From the NCBI GenBank assembly GCA_900113385.1, contig FOPE01000010.1:1-64000 (forward strand): 64,000 nucleotides of DNA, in the 5' to 3' direction. The notes beneath the pieces were generated by a model that saw only the letters and a list, made by a program, of their open reading frames with translations, was not told where the DNA came from and did no database searches. Source of the DNA: Lachnospiraceae bacterium C7 (GTDB taxonomy: Bacteria > Bacillota > Clostridia > Lachnospirales > Lachnospiraceae). Made by a program: the position numbers and the translations under genes. This document shows, in pieces, positions 17,124 through 27,970 of the stretch. Each line of letters starts with the position of its first letter. Position 1 is the stretch's first letter.

Positions 17124-18389
17124 ATGAAATATGATTGCATTATCATAGGAGCCGGTGCTTCTGGCATGATGGCAGCTATTACAGCTGCCCGCCAGAAGAA
17201 ATCGGTTCTTATTTTAGAAAAAAAAGACAAAATAGGAAAGAAAATATACGCTACAGGTAATGGAAAATGTAATTACACTAATAGCGACATGAAATTAGAG
17301 TATTACCATGGCAATAAGAATCTAATACAATCAGTTTTATCTCAATTTAATTGGGAACAAACTATTGATTTTTTTAAAGAGATTGGTATATATCCATCTA
17401 CTAGGGATACATATTATTATCCTAATTCAAATCAAGCAGCATCAGTAGTTAATGCTCTTGCTATAGAATTAGATAGATTAGGAGTTCAGATTCAATTAGA
17501 TTGCGACATTAAAGAAATAAGTTATGAGAAGGATTTTTATAAAATCAAATGTAATTCTAAAGATTCTAAAAATGCTAATGGCTATGAAGCAAAATCACTT
17601 GTTTTTGCAGTAGGTCTTTTAGCAGCTCCAAAACTTGGAAGTGATGGATCTGCCTTTGATTTTATAAAAGGTTTTGGTCACAGATTCACTAAGGTAGTTC
17701 CAGCATTGTGCGGATTTTACTGCAGTGGTGCTAATTTCAAAAAAATGGCAGGTGTAAGAACTAAAGCAAATATTTCTATTGTTATTAACGATAGAGAAGT
17801 TGCAAATGAAACAGGGGAATTACAATTAACAGATTATGGTATTTCAGGAATTCCTGTGTTCCAAGTAAGTAGATTTGCATCCTTAGCCATTGCAAAGAAA
17901 AAAAGCGTTCAGGCAAGGATTAATTTCTTGCCTGATTTTGATGTAGAAATATTAAAGGATGAATTGAGCAAACGTTTAGATAGACTCCCAGACAATAAGG
18001 AACTTACCTTTGTTTTAAATGGTCTTTTACCAGAAAAATTGTGGAGTGAATTGTATAAGTATGCTGGTATTGATTTATCATTTACGAAGAAGTCCCTTAA
18101 AAAACGTAATATATATGATAAACAATTTATTAGAGAGTTTACAAATGCATTAATAGATGCTATTTTTAATTTCTATATAGATGTAAATAAGTTTAGAGAT
18201 TTTGATTTTGCTCAAGTTTGTGCCGGCGGTATTAAAAGTGATGAAATAGATTGTGAAACATTAGAATCTAAACTTAATCCTAATATGTATTTTGTCGGAG
18301 AATTGCTTGATGTTGATGGCATTTGTGGCGGTTACAATTTGCAGTGGGCATGGGCTAGTGGTTATGTAGCTGGCAAATCGATTAAGTAA
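17124..18389 (+). CDS. FAD/NAD(P)-dependent oxidoreductase, HI0933/YhiN type
   Basis: 421 residues. Rossmann FAD-binding start YDCIIIGAGASGMMAAITAA with the GxGxxG motif, the TGNGKCNYTNSD segment near residue 47, and the C-terminal signature CAGGIKSDEID followed by GELLDVDGICGGYNLQWAWASG. All are typical of HI0933-like flavoproteins, whose reaction is not firmly known. A TTG at 17109 could extend the protein by five residues; neither start has a strong ribosome site. It sits 53 bases after the flippase. Confidence 0.9.
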   Translation: MKYDCIIIGAGASGMMAAITAARQKKSVLILEKKDKIGKKIYATGNGKCNYTNSDMKLEYYHGNKNLIQSVLSQFNWEQTIDFFKEIGIYPSTRDTYYYPNSNQAASVVNALAIELDRLGVQIQLDCDIKEISYEKDFYKIKCNSKDSKNANGYEAKSLVFAVGLLAAPKLGSDGSAFDFIKGFGHRFTKVVPALCGFYCSGANFKKMAGVRTKANISIVINDREVANETGELQLTDYGISGIPVFQVSRFASLAIAKKKSVQARINFLPDFDVEILKDELSKRLDRLPDNKELTFVLNGLLPEKLWSELYKYAGIDLSFTKKSLKKRNIYDKQFIREFTNALIDAIFNFYIDVNKFRDFDFAQVCAGGIKSDEIDCETLESKLNPNMYFVGELLDVDGICGGYNLQWAWASGYVAGKSIK

Positions 18390-18419
18390 ATTAATTTAGA
18401 AAGAAAGGTAAACTATATA

Positions 18420-20015
18420 ATGATTAGAATTAACCAATTAAAGTTACCAATTAATCATACAGATATTGATTTAAGAAATAAAATAAGTAAAGAACTTAAG
18501 CTAAATAAACATGCTGAGTTCTCATATAAGATTGTTAAAAAATCTATTGATGCACGTAAAAAACCACATATTTTTTATGTGTATGCAGTTAACGTAACAG
18601 TTAATAACGAAGAATCTGTTTTAAAGAAAATTAAGACAAATTCCATTATGGCAATTAAAGAGAAGAAATATAAAATACCTGATTTTGGAGAAAGCTTGCT
18701 AAAACAGGCCCCTATTGTAGTAGGAGCAGGCCCAGCAGGCTTATTTTGTGCATATCTATTAACAGAGGCAGGATTTAAGCCTCATGTTCTTGAACGTGGT
18801 AAAAAAGTAGAAGATAGACAACAGGACGTAGAACGTTTTTGGGAAACAGGTGTCCTAAATCCTAATAGTAATGTTCAATTTGGCGAAGGTGGAGCTGGTA
18901 CATTTTCAGACGGTAAGCTTAATACTGCAGTTAAAGACAAGACAGGTAGAAATACTTTAGTATTAGAGACATTTGTTAGGTTCGGTGCGCCTTCTAAGAT
19001 TTTATATGAAGCAAAACCACATATTGGAACAGATGTTCTTTCGAAAGTGATTGCTAATATGCGTAACTACTTAGAAGAAAAAGGTGCACTTTTTGAATTT
19101 AATTCTACAGTTACAGATTTCATCATCGAAGGTGATAAAATTACTGGTGTAGAGGTTAATAACGAAAAAATTTATAATTCAGACGTTGTAGTTCTTGCTT
19201 TAGGTCATAGCGCTAGGGATACATTTACTAAGTTAGAAAGTCTTCGTATTCCTATGGAAGCTAAGAATTTTGCAGTGGGATTTAGAGTTGAGCATCCACA
19301 ACAGATGATTAATGAAGTTATGTATGGGAAAGAAATGGCAGATGCTAATATTTTACCTGCTTCTCCATATAAAGTTACTTCTAATTTCCCTAATGGACGT
19401 GGAGTATACTCTTTTTGTATGTGCCCAGGCGGTTACGTTGTTAATTCGTCTTCAGAGGAAAATCGTCTAGTTGTAAATGGCATGAGTTATTCTCATCGAG
19501 CTGGTCAAAATGCTAATAGTGCCATTATTGTATCAGTTACACCTAATGATTTTGGATTTGATGGACCACTTGCAGGAATGAAATTTCAAAGAAAGTTAGA
19601 AGAAGCCAATTACCAATTAGGTGGCGGTAAGATTCCACAACAATTATTTGGTGATTACGAGAAAAATATTTTAACAACTAATTATGGTGATTTTGACAGT
19701 CAAACTAAAGGAATGACTACTTTTGCTAACCTTAGAGGTTTGATGTCTGATGAAATGGAAGATTCATTTATTAAAGGAATGCATCATTTTTCTAATTTGA
19801 TAGATGGATATGATAGATATGATGCTATTTTATCTGGAATGGAGACTAGAACATCATCCCCTATTAGAATCTTAAGAGATAAGTCTTTAGAAAGCGAAAT
19901 TAAGGGTATTTATCCATGTGGAGAAGGCGCAGGTTATGCAGGGGGCATTACATCTGCTGCAATGGATGGATTAAAAGTTGCAGAAGCCGTAATTAGCAAG
20001 TATAAACCGCTATAA
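18420..20015 (+). CDS. Uncharacterised FAD-dependent dehydrogenase (COG2509 type)
   Basis: 531 residues. An N-terminal domain of about 95 residues, including the basic VKKSIDARKKPHIFYVYAVNV stretch, precedes a FAD-binding Rossmann fold (APIVVGAGPAGLFCAYLL near residue 96). VQFGEGGAGTFSDGKLNT near 159 and the C-terminal GAGYAGGITSAAMDGLKVAE are characteristic. This family is found widely in anaerobes, but its substrate is unknown. The gene directly follows another flavoprotein, 30 bases away, with AAAGG before the ATG. Confidence 0.9.
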   Translation: MIRINQLKLPINHTDIDLRNKISKELKLNKHAEFSYKIVKKSIDARKKPHIFYVYAVNVTVNNEESVLKKIKTNSIMAIKEKKYKIPDFGESLLKQAPIVVGAGPAGLFCAYLLTEAGFKPHVLERGKKVEDRQQDVERFWETGVLNPNSNVQFGEGGAGTFSDGKLNTAVKDKTGRNTLVLETFVRFGAPSKILYEAKPHIGTDVLSKVIANMRNYLEEKGALFEFNSTVTDFIIEGDKITGVEVNNEKIYNSDVVVLALGHSARDTFTKLESLRIPMEAKNFAVGFRVEHPQQMINEVMYGKEMADANILPASPYKVTSNFPNGRGVYSFCMCPGGYVVNSSSEENRLVVNGMSYSHRAGQNANSAIIVSVTPNDFGFDGPLAGMKFQRKLEEANYQLGGGKIPQQLFGDYEKNILTTNYGDFDSQTKGMTTFANLRGLMSDEMEDSFIKGMHHFSNLIDGYDRYDAILSGMETRTSSPIRILRDKSLESEIKGIYPCGEGAGYAGGITSAAMDGLKVAEAVISKYKPL

Positions 20016-20158
20016 GTTTTAAATATATTTTTTGATAGATTAGAAAATAATCTAAAAATAGCTTTAAATAGAAAATAAATTTTAAAAGGAAAAATTTTTA
20101 AACAATAAATTAATTGGTAGATTAATAGATAGATTAAGAGAAAGTTGAGGAATATGCA

Positions 20159-22828
20159 GTGTTAGATGAAGTAACTCCTATGATGCAACATTACTTGAAA
20201 ACAAAAGACGAGTATAAAGATTGCATTTTATTTTATCGCTTAGGTGATTTTTATGAAATGTTTTTTGACGATGCAAAAGTCGTTTCAAAGGAACTAGAAC
20301 TTACTCTTACAGGAAAAGCTTGTGGATTAAAAGAAAGAGCTCCTATGTGTGGTATTCCATTCCATGCAGCTGAAGGATATCTTAACAAATTAGTAGAGAA
20401 TGGACATAAGGTTGCTATTTGTGAGCAAGTAGAAGATCCTAAACAAGCTAAAGGAATTGTAAAAAGAGAAGTTATAAGAGTTGTAACACCAGGTACTAAT
20501 ATTGATATGAATGCCCTTGATGAATCAAAGAACAATTATTTAATGTGTATTGTTTATGTTGAAAATAAATATGGCGTTTCTACAGTAGATGTTACAACAG
20601 GTGATTATTTTGTTACAGAAGTAGATAGTGAGCGTAAACTTTTAGATGAAATTAACAAATTTGCTCCTACAGAGATTATATGTAACGAATCATTTTATGT
20701 AAGTGGTGTAGATATTGATGATTTAAAAGATCGTATGAATATTTCTGTATCTGCTCTTGATAATTGGTATTTTGGAGATGACCTTGCAACAGAGACATTA
20801 AAAGAACATTTTCACGTAAAGCAACTTGATGGGCTTGGCCTTGCTGATTATGATTCTGGTGTAATTGCAGCAGGTTCACTTTTGAAATATTTGTTCGAGA
20901 CACAAAAGAATTCATTGTCTCATATTCTTACTATTAGACCATATTCTATTGGTAAATATATGATTATTGATAGTTCTACTAGACGAAACCTTGAGCTTGT
21001 AGAGACACTTAGAGAAAAACAAAAACGTGGTTCTTTGTTATGGGTATTAGACAAAACAAAAACAGCTATGGGTGCTAGACTTCTTAGAAGTTATGTAGAG
21101 CAGCCTTTAATTGACAAAGATGAAATTTTAAAACGTCAGTCATTTATAGAGAACTTAAATAATAATGCTATTACAAGAGAAGAAATTAGAGAGTATCTTA
21201 ATCCAATTTATGATTTAGAGAGACTTATTACTAGAGTTGCATATCAAACAGCTAATCCTAGGGATTTAATTGCCTTTAAAAATTCTCTTCATATGCTTCC
21301 ACCTATTTTTGCTCAGTTAGATGATTTGTCTGGTGAGGAACTAGAAGAAATCAGATCTAACTTTGATTGTTTAGAGGATTTATATGAGTTATTAGATAAG
21401 GCACTTATAGAAGAAGCACCTATTTCTACTAAAGACGGAGATATAATTAAAGACGGTTATAATTCTGATATAGATACATTACGTAAGGCTAAAACAGATG
21501 GTAAGCAGTGGCTTGCAGATCTTTTAGAAGAGGAAAAAGAAAAAACAGGCATTAAGAATTTGAAAATTAAATACAATAAAGTATTTGGTTACTATCTTGA
21601 AGTTACTAATTCTTATAAAGATATGGTTCCTGATTATTATGTTAGAAAACAAACTCTTACAAATGCAGAAAGATATATTACTCCTAAGCTTAAAGAACTA
21701 GAAGATATGATTTTAGGTTCAGAAGATAAGCTTGTTTCGTTAGAATATGATCTTTTTAAAGAGGTTAGAGATACAATTTCAGCTAATGTTGCAAGAATTC
21801 AGACTACTGCTAAGGCTATTGCTAAGCTTGATACTTTTGTTTCTCTTGCAGTTGTTGCTGAACAGAATAATTATTGTAAACCTAAGATTAATACAAAAGG
21901 CGTTATAGATATTAAAGATGGTCGTCATCCTGTAGTTGAAAAGATGATAAAAAATGACATGTTTATTGCAAATGATACTTTTCTAGATAATCATTCAAAT
22001 CGTGTTTCTATTATCACAGGTCCAAATATGGCTGGTAAATCAACTTATATGAGACAAAGTGCCATTATTGTACTTATGGCTCAAATCGGTAGCTTTGTAC
22101 CTGCTAAATCAGCAAATATCGGTATAGTAGATAGAATCTTTACTCGTGTAGGTGCGTCTGATGATTTAGCTAGTGGACAAAGTACTTTTATGGTTGAGAT
22201 GAATGAAGTTGCTAATATTTTACGTAATGCTACTAAAAATTCACTTCTTATCCTTGATGAGATTGGACGTGGTACATCTACTTTCGATGGACTTAGTATT
22301 GCATGGGCAGTTGTAGAATATATAAGTAATCCTAAACTTCTTGGAGCTAAAACTCTTTTTGCAACTCATTATCACGAACTTACTGAATTAGAAGGTAAAC
22401 TTGATAGTGTTAATAACTATTGTATAGCCGTTAAAGAAAAAGGAGACGATATTGTTTTCCTTAGAAAAATTATTAAAGGTGGAGCGGATAAAAGTTATGG
22501 TATTCAAGTTGCTAAGCTTGCAGGCGTTCCAGATATGGTTATTAATAGAGCTAAAGAAATTGTAGAAGAATTACTAGAAAATGATATTACAGAGATTGCT
22601 AAAAATATATCTGTAGATGATAGCTCGGCTTCTAAGACTCGTGCTAAGAATTCTCCTAAAGTTGCTAAGCTTGATGAGGTTGATGCTAACCAAATGTCTC
22701 TTTTTGACACTGTAAAAGATGATGATATAATAGATGAGATAAGAAATATTGATATTGGTACTATGACTCCAATTGATGCTTTAAATAAATTATATGAATT
22801 ACAAAGCAAGGTAAAAAACCGTTGGTAA
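20159..22828 (+). CDS. mutS: DNA mismatch repair protein MutS
   Basis: 889 residues, full length. It recognises mispaired bases and starts repair. The N-terminal mismatch-binding domain holds the conserved YRLGDFYEMFFDDA (phenylalanine and glutamate of the FxE motif). The C-terminal ATPase has GPNMAGKSTYMRQ and LILDEIGRGTSTFDG; ATHYHELTELE follows. The start is a GTG with GAGG eight bases upstream; the family start LDEVTPMMQHYL agrees. mutL follows 12 bases later. Confidence 0.97.
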   Translation: MLDEVTPMMQHYLKTKDEYKDCILFYRLGDFYEMFFDDAKVVSKELELTLTGKACGLKERAPMCGIPFHAAEGYLNKLVENGHKVAICEQVEDPKQAKGIVKREVIRVVTPGTNIDMNALDESKNNYLMCIVYVENKYGVSTVDVTTGDYFVTEVDSERKLLDEINKFAPTEIICNESFYVSGVDIDDLKDRMNISVSALDNWYFGDDLATETLKEHFHVKQLDGLGLADYDSGVIAAGSLLKYLFETQKNSLSHILTIRPYSIGKYMIIDSSTRRNLELVETLREKQKRGSLLWVLDKTKTAMGARLLRSYVEQPLIDKDEILKRQSFIENLNNNAITREEIREYLNPIYDLERLITRVAYQTANPRDLIAFKNSLHMLPPIFAQLDDLSGEELEEIRSNFDCLEDLYELLDKALIEEAPISTKDGDIIKDGYNSDIDTLRKAKTDGKQWLADLLEEEKEKTGIKNLKIKYNKVFGYYLEVTNSYKDMVPDYYVRKQTLTNAERYITPKLKELEDMILGSEDKLVSLEYDLFKEVRDTISANVARIQTTAKAIAKLDTFVSLAVVAEQNNYCKPKINTKGVIDIKDGRHPVVEKMIKNDMFIANDTFLDNHSNRVSIITGPNMAGKSTYMRQSAIIVLMAQIGSFVPAKSANIGIVDRIFTRVGASDDLASGQSTFMVEMNEVANILRNATKNSLLILDEIGRGTSTFDGLSIAWAVVEYISNPKLLGAKTLFATHYHELTELEGKLDSVNNYCIAVKEKGDDIVFLRKIIKGGADKSYGIQVAKLAGVPDMVINRAKEIVEELLENDITEIAKNISVDDSSASKTRAKNSPKVAKLDEVDANQMSLFDTVKDDDIIDEIRNIDIGTMTPIDALNKLYELQSKVKNRW

Positions 22829-22840
22829 AAGGAGATTTTA

Positions 22841-24904
22841 ATGAATAAAATCAAACTATTAAGTCAAGAAACTATTGATAAGATTGCAGCAGGTGAAGTA
22901 GTAGAAAGACCTAGATCAGTAGTAAAAGAGTTAGTAGAAAATGCTATTGATGCAGGTGCTTCAGCTATTACGGTAGAAATTAAAAACGGTGGAATCTCTC
23001 TTGTTCGCATAACAGATAATGGCTCAGGAATTCCTAGAGAAGAGATTCCGCTTGCTTTTTTAAGACATTCTACTAGCAAAATTCGCTCGGCAGAGGACTT
23101 AGTAAGTGTTCATTCGTTAGGATTTAGAGGTGAAGCACTTTCAAGTATTTCTGCTGTGGCAAGGGTAGAGCTTATTACTAAAACTTATGATTCTATAACA
23201 GGTACTAGATATTTAATAGAAGGTTCTAAAGAAATTGCTAATGAAGAGATTGGCGCACCAGAAGGTACAACTTTTATAGTTAAGGATTTGTTTTTTAATA
23301 CTCCTGCTAGAAGGAAGTTTTTAAAATCCGCTACTACTGAAGGAAATTATATAACAGACTTAATGGAAAAGCTTGCTATGTCTCATCCTGATATTTCTTT
23401 TAAGTTTATTAGTAATAATAAAACTAAGTTACATACATCAGGTAATAGCAATATTAGAGATTTGGTATACCAGATATACGGTAGGGAAATAGCAAGTTCT
23501 ACTATTGAAGTAAATGAAGAAACAGAGCTATTTAAGATTAAGGGATTCCTTGGTAAGCCTGTTATTACTAGAGGAAATAGAAATTATGAAAATTATTTCA
23601 TTAATTCTAGATACATAAAAAGTCCTCTTTTGTCTAAGGCTATAGAGGAGGGATATAAAAATTATCTTATGCAGCACCAATATCCATTTACTCTTTTGTA
23701 TTTTGAGTTTGATGGTGAGCTGTTAGATGTTAATGTGCATCCTACTAAGATGGAGCTTAGATTTAGTAATAATGAGCAAATTTACAAAGAACTTTATGAC
23801 ATTGTATATAGCAAATTATCTCAAAGAGAGTTAATTCCTTCTGTTCCAGTAGATGAAAGGGATGCTCAAAGAGAACGACTTGAGGAGCGACTTGAAAAAG
23901 AGGCTAGAAAGATTCCAGAGCCTTTTGAAATCAATCGAGCTAATGCCGCTAGCGATTTAAACATTTCGGTTAATCGAGCTAATGCATCTAGTAAGTCGCC
24001 TAATCCGGTTGATTTTGCAAAAGGATTTGCAAGTGAGCAGGTCTCTCAGGCTATTTCTGCTATATCAAATGCGCTTGAAAAGGTTAGTGAGGAAGCTGAG
24101 CCTCGTATAACTCTTAATCTACCAAAGGTAAGTGAAGAGCAGCAGCCTTATAACTTGTCAAAAAAAGATGACGAACAAAAAGAGGGCAAACCAAAAGAGA
24201 GCGAACAATTACAAGTAAATACAAACGGACCCGTTTCAACTATTTTAAACGAACCGGCCCAAAAGTTTGAATATAAAGAAATGACTTTGGCTGATATGGA
24301 TAGGGATTTTTTGAGAGAATCCAATAAGGTTGAGCACAAGATAATTGGCCAGCTTTTTAAAACATATTGGTTAATTGAATATAAAGATGAGCTTTTTATA
24401 ATAGATCAACATGCTGCTCATGAAAAGGTTTTATATGAACGCACTATGAAGAAGTTAAAAGATAAGGAGTTTACTTCTCAAATTGTAAGTCCACCTATTA
24501 TTTTAACTCTTGATTCAAAAGAGAGTGAGGCTTTAGAGCAGTGCCGTGAACAAATCGAAGAATTTGGTTATGAAATCGAAAATTTTGGTGGAAAAGAATA
24601 TGTAATTAGTGCTATTCCTGCCAATTTATATAACATGAATATGAAGGATCTATTTATTGAGATGCTTGATGATTTCTCAAATCTGTCTGGGAAAGCAACA
24701 CCGGATATGATTTTAGAAAAGGTTGCTACTATGTCTTGTAAGGCAGCAGTTAAAGGTAACAATAAGCTAAGTTTAGATGAAATCAATGAACTTTTTGATG
24801 AACTTATGACTTTAGATAATCCATATAACTGTCCACATGGTAGACCTACAATTATTAAAATGTCTAAACAAGAAATTGAAAAGAAATTTAAGAGGATTAT
24901 ATAA
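22841..24904 (+). CDS. mutL: DNA mismatch repair protein MutL
   Basis: 687 residues. GHKL ATPase N-terminus with IAAGEVVERPRSVVKELVENAIDAGA, DNGSGI and HSTSKI; a long variable linker (about residues 340-480, rich in Glu, Ser and Asn) and a C-terminal dimerisation domain ending in CPHGRPT. The C-terminal domain contains DQHAAHEK near residue 525 and carries CPHGRPT. I did not see a clear DQHA(x)2E(x)4E endonuclease motif beyond DQHAAHEKVLYE, which does fit it, so nicking activity is likely. AAGGAG precedes the ATG. Confidence 0.96.
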   Translation: MNKIKLLSQETIDKIAAGEVVERPRSVVKELVENAIDAGASAITVEIKNGGISLVRITDNGSGIPREEIPLAFLRHSTSKIRSAEDLVSVHSLGFRGEALSSISAVARVELITKTYDSITGTRYLIEGSKEIANEEIGAPEGTTFIVKDLFFNTPARRKFLKSATTEGNYITDLMEKLAMSHPDISFKFISNNKTKLHTSGNSNIRDLVYQIYGREIASSTIEVNEETELFKIKGFLGKPVITRGNRNYENYFINSRYIKSPLLSKAIEEGYKNYLMQHQYPFTLLYFEFDGELLDVNVHPTKMELRFSNNEQIYKELYDIVYSKLSQRELIPSVPVDERDAQRERLEERLEKEARKIPEPFEINRANAASDLNISVNRANASSKSPNPVDFAKGFASEQVSQAISAISNALEKVSEEAEPRITLNLPKVSEEQQPYNLSKKDDEQKEGKPKESEQLQVNTNGPVSTILNEPAQKFEYKEMTLADMDRDFLRESNKVEHKIIGQLFKTYWLIEYKDELFIIDQHAAHEKVLYERTMKKLKDKEFTSQIVSPPIILTLDSKESEALEQCREQIEEFGYEIENFGGKEYVISAIPANLYNMNMKDLFIEMLDDFSNLSGKATPDMILEKVATMSCKAAVKGNNKLSLDEINELFDELMTLDNPYNCPHGRPTIIKMSKQEIEKKFKRII

Positions 24905-25863
24905 TGACTAAAAAACCGTTAATAATTTTAGCTGGACCAACAGCTGTTGGTAAAACTGATCTTTCTATAAATCTTGCGAAAAAAATTAATGGTGCTATTA
25001 TCTCAGCAGATTCTATGCAAGTATATAAATACATGGATATAGGATCTGCTAAGGTTACAAAAGAAGAAATGCAAGGTGTTAAACACTACCTTATAGATGA
25101 ACTTGATCCTTCGGAAGAGTTTAACATTGTGCGTTTTAAAGAAATGGCCCTTAAGGCTTTAGATGAGATTTATGCTAATGGTCAAATTCCTATAGTAGCT
25201 GGCGGTACTGGATTTTATATTCAGGCGTTACTTTATGACATTGATTTTACGAAGGAAGACGCCGACACGACTTATCGCACACAGCTAGAACAGTTTGCTA
25301 AGGAACATGGCAATCATGCTTTACATGAGAAGTTAAAAGATATTGATTTAATTTCTTATAATACGATTCATGAAAATAACGTAAAACGTGTTATACGTGC
25401 GTTAGAGTTTTATAAATTAAATAATTATCCTATATCAGAACATAACGCTAAGGAAAAAGAAAAGTCTTCTCCTTACAATTTTGTTTATTTCGTTTTAAAT
25501 GATGACAGAGACAACTTATACAAGCGTATAGATCTTAGAGTAGATATTATGGTAAAAAAAGGTCTTATTGAAGAAGTTAAGAAGTTAAAAGATATGGGTT
25601 ACAACAAGGATATGGTATCTATGCAGGGCATTGGATACAAAGAAATCCTTAGATATTTAGAAGGAGAGTACTCACTAGATGATGCAATCTACATTGTAAA
25701 GAGAGACTCTAGACATTTTGCCAAGAGACAGCTTACATGGTTACGCCGTGAAAAAGATGTTACTTGGGTTGAAAAAGATAAATTTAATTATGATGAAGAT
25801 GCTATAATGGATTATGTTTTAGAAATTCTTCATCAAAAAAACATATATTTTAGTAATAATTAA
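24904..25863 (+). CDS. miaA: tRNA dimethylallyltransferase
   Basis: 319 residues. It adds a dimethylallyl group to A37 of tRNAs reading UNN codons. P-loop GPTAVGKTDLSINLA, SADSMQVYKYMDIGSAKVT, and the GGTGFYIQALLY segment are diagnostic; the C-terminal RDSRHFAKRQLTWLRRE is also typical. The ATG shares one base with the mutL stop, so the two genes are translationally coupled. Confidence 0.97.
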   Translation: MTKKPLIILAGPTAVGKTDLSINLAKKINGAIISADSMQVYKYMDIGSAKVTKEEMQGVKHYLIDELDPSEEFNIVRFKEMALKALDEIYANGQIPIVAGGTGFYIQALLYDIDFTKEDADTTYRTQLEQFAKEHGNHALHEKLKDIDLISYNTIHENNVKRVIRALEFYKLNNYPISEHNAKEKEKSSPYNFVYFVLNDDRDNLYKRIDLRVDIMVKKGLIEEVKKLKDMGYNKDMVSMQGIGYKEILRYLEGEYSLDDAIYIVKRDSRHFAKRQLTWLRREKDVTWVEKDKFNYDEDAIMDYVLEILHQKNIYFSNN

Positions 25864-25900
25864 ATAACATAACAGTAATACAAGAAACGAGGAAATTTAA

Positions 25901-27199
25901 ATGAGTAAGTTAATTGAGAAATATTACGAAGAATTAGGTATTTCTAAGGCCGTTCTTGATTTCGGCAACAAAATTGAAGAATCATTAAATGAAAGATTCA
26001 ATAAAATTGATGAGAATGCTGAGTTGAATCAGCTTAAGGTTATAAAAGCCATGCAAAAAAACAAAGTAAGTGCAGAGTGTTTTAATGCTTCTTCAGGATA
26101 TGGATATAACGATCTTGGTAGAGACACACTTGAAAAAGTTTATGCAGATTGTTTTAAAACTGAAGATGCTTTAGTTCGTCCACAAATCACTTGCGGAACT
26201 CACGCTTTAGCATTAGCGCTTATGTCTAACTTAAGACCAGGCGATGAACTTTTATCACCTGTTGGAAAACCTTATGATACATTAGAAGAAGTAATTGGTA
26301 TTCGTCCTTCTAAAGGTTCTCTTGCAGAATATGGTGTTTCTTACAAACAAGTTGATTTATTAGAAGATGGTTCTTTTGATTACGAAAACATCAAAAAAGC
26401 TATCAACGAAAAAACTAAACTTGTTACTATCCAAAGATCAAAAGGATACCAAACAAGACCTACTTTTTCAGTAGATCAAATTGGAGAATTAATTTCTTTT
26501 GTAAAAAGCATCAAACCTGATGTGATTTGCATGGTTGACAACTGCTACGGTGAATTCGTTGAAGAAAAAGAGCCTTCAGAAGTTGGAGCAGACATGATTG
26601 TTGGTTCTTTAATTAAAAACCCAGGCGGTGGACTTGCTCCTATCGGCGGATACATTGCTGGTAAAAAAGAATGTGTTGAAAATGCTGCTTACAGACTTAC
26701 TTCTCCTGGACTAGGTAAAGAGGTTGGTGCTTCTCTTGGAGTTATTCAATCATTCTACCAAGGTTTATTCCTCGCTCCTGTAGTAGTTAGCGGTGCTTTA
26801 AAAGGTGCAATTTTTGCTGCTAACATCTATGAAAAATTAGGATACAAAGTTGTCCCTAACGGCACTGAGAGCAGACATGACATTATTCAAGCTGTAGAAT
26901 TCCAGGACAGAGACAAAATGATAGCATTTTGCGAAGGTATTCAGGCAGCAGCTCCAGTTGACAGCTATGTAACACCTGAACCATGGGCAATGCCTGGCTA
27001 TGATAGCGATGTTATTATGGCAGCAGGAGCTTTTGTTCAAGGTTCATCTATCGAACTTTCTGCTGATGGCCCAGTTAAACCACCATACGCTGTTTACTTC
27101 CAAGGTGGTCTTACATGGTATCATGCAAAACTCGGAATTTTAATGTCACTTCAAAAACTTTACGAGCGAAAACTTGTTAATATAGATGAAGTGTGTTAA
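25901..27199 (+). CDS. PLP-dependent enzyme, aluminium-resistance / methionine gamma-lyase-like
   Basis: 432 residues, fold type I PLP enzyme of the YnbB group, often labelled aluminium resistance protein or methionine gamma-lyase family. RPQITCGTHALALALMSNLRPGDE near residue 90 holds the cofactor-binding loop; VDNCYGEFVE gives the aspartate for the pyridine nitrogen, and GSLIKNPGGGLAPIGGYIAG carries the Schiff-base lysine. Its place directly after miaA is conserved in Firmicutes. The physiological substrate is not established. Confidence 0.88.
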   Translation: MSKLIEKYYEELGISKAVLDFGNKIEESLNERFNKIDENAELNQLKVIKAMQKNKVSAECFNASSGYGYNDLGRDTLEKVYADCFKTEDALVRPQITCGTHALALALMSNLRPGDELLSPVGKPYDTLEEVIGIRPSKGSLAEYGVSYKQVDLLEDGSFDYENIKKAINEKTKLVTIQRSKGYQTRPTFSVDQIGELISFVKSIKPDVICMVDNCYGEFVEEKEPSEVGADMIVGSLIKNPGGGLAPIGGYIAGKKECVENAAYRLTSPGLGKEVGASLGVIQSFYQGLFLAPVVVSGALKGAIFAANIYEKLGYKVVPNGTESRHDIIQAVEFQDRDKMIAFCEGIQAAAPVDSYVTPEPWAMPGYDSDVIMAAGAFVQGSSIELSADGPVKPPYAVYFQGGLTWYHAKLGILMSLQKLYERKLVNIDEVC

Positions 27200-27266
27200 A
27201 ATGAGTTGTAATTTTGAGATGATTTAGCTTGAAAACTTTTTTTGAGAGATAATAATTTTTTTAAAG

Positions 27267-27956
27267 ATGAATCATGTTAAATTGAAAAACTTACCAAAAT
27301 CCGATAGACCTTATGAAAAATTTCTTAATTTTGGGGAGCAAGCTCTTACAGATAGCGAACTTTTATCTATCATTATAAAAAGTGGTACAAAAGAGATGTC
27401 GTCAATGGAGATTGCAAGGCAGTTACTAGTAGGAAAGCATAACAACATTTTAAATATTTATGATTATTCTATTGAAGATTTATGCCACTTCCCTGGAATT
27501 GGAAAAGTCAAGGCAATTCAGATTAAGGCAGTGGCAGAATTGTCGAAACGAATTACTAAGACAAATAGTGGCTATCACCTTAGATTAGATAGTCCAGAAT
27601 CTATTGCAAATTATTACATGGAACAAATGAGACATTTAAAAAAAGAGGTCTTAATTGTAGCTTTTTTTGATACGAGTTGTAAGTTTTTAGGAGATACAGT
27701 ACTATCAGTTGGTTGTATTAATTACACTATAGTTTCTCCAAGGGAGATTTTTAAAAGTGCACTTGAATATAATGCTAAAGCGGTTGTCCTTTTACACAAT
27801 CATCCTAGTGGGGTTCCTATTGCTAGTTCTGATGACAAAAAGATTACTAAGCGAGTACAAGAAGCTGGAAAATTAATGGATATTCAAGTAATGGATCATA
27901 TAATCATAGGAGACAATCGGTATTTTAGTTTCAAAAAAGAAAACATAATAGAATAA
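27267..27956 (+). CDS. radC: RadC family JAB-domain protein
   Basis: 229 residues. N-terminal helix-hairpin-helix region (FPGIGKVKAIQIKAVAEL near residue 72) and C-terminal JAB/MPN domain with the metal motif LLHNHPSGVPIASSDD. The historical DNA repair role is doubtful and the enzymatic activity is unproven. It lies between the PLP enzyme and mreB, the common Firmicutes order radC-mreBCD. No strong ribosome site precedes the ATG. Confidence 0.93.
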   Translation: MNHVKLKNLPKSDRPYEKFLNFGEQALTDSELLSIIIKSGTKEMSSMEIARQLLVGKHNNILNIYDYSIEDLCHFPGIGKVKAIQIKAVAELSKRITKTNSGYHLRLDSPESIANYYMEQMRHLKKEVLIVAFFDTSCKFLGDTVLSVGCINYTIVSPREIFKSALEYNAKAVVLLHNHPSGVPIASSDDKKITKRVQEAGKLMDIQVMDHIIIGDNRYFSFKKENIIE

Positions 27957-27970
27957 AAGGGAGAAACGTA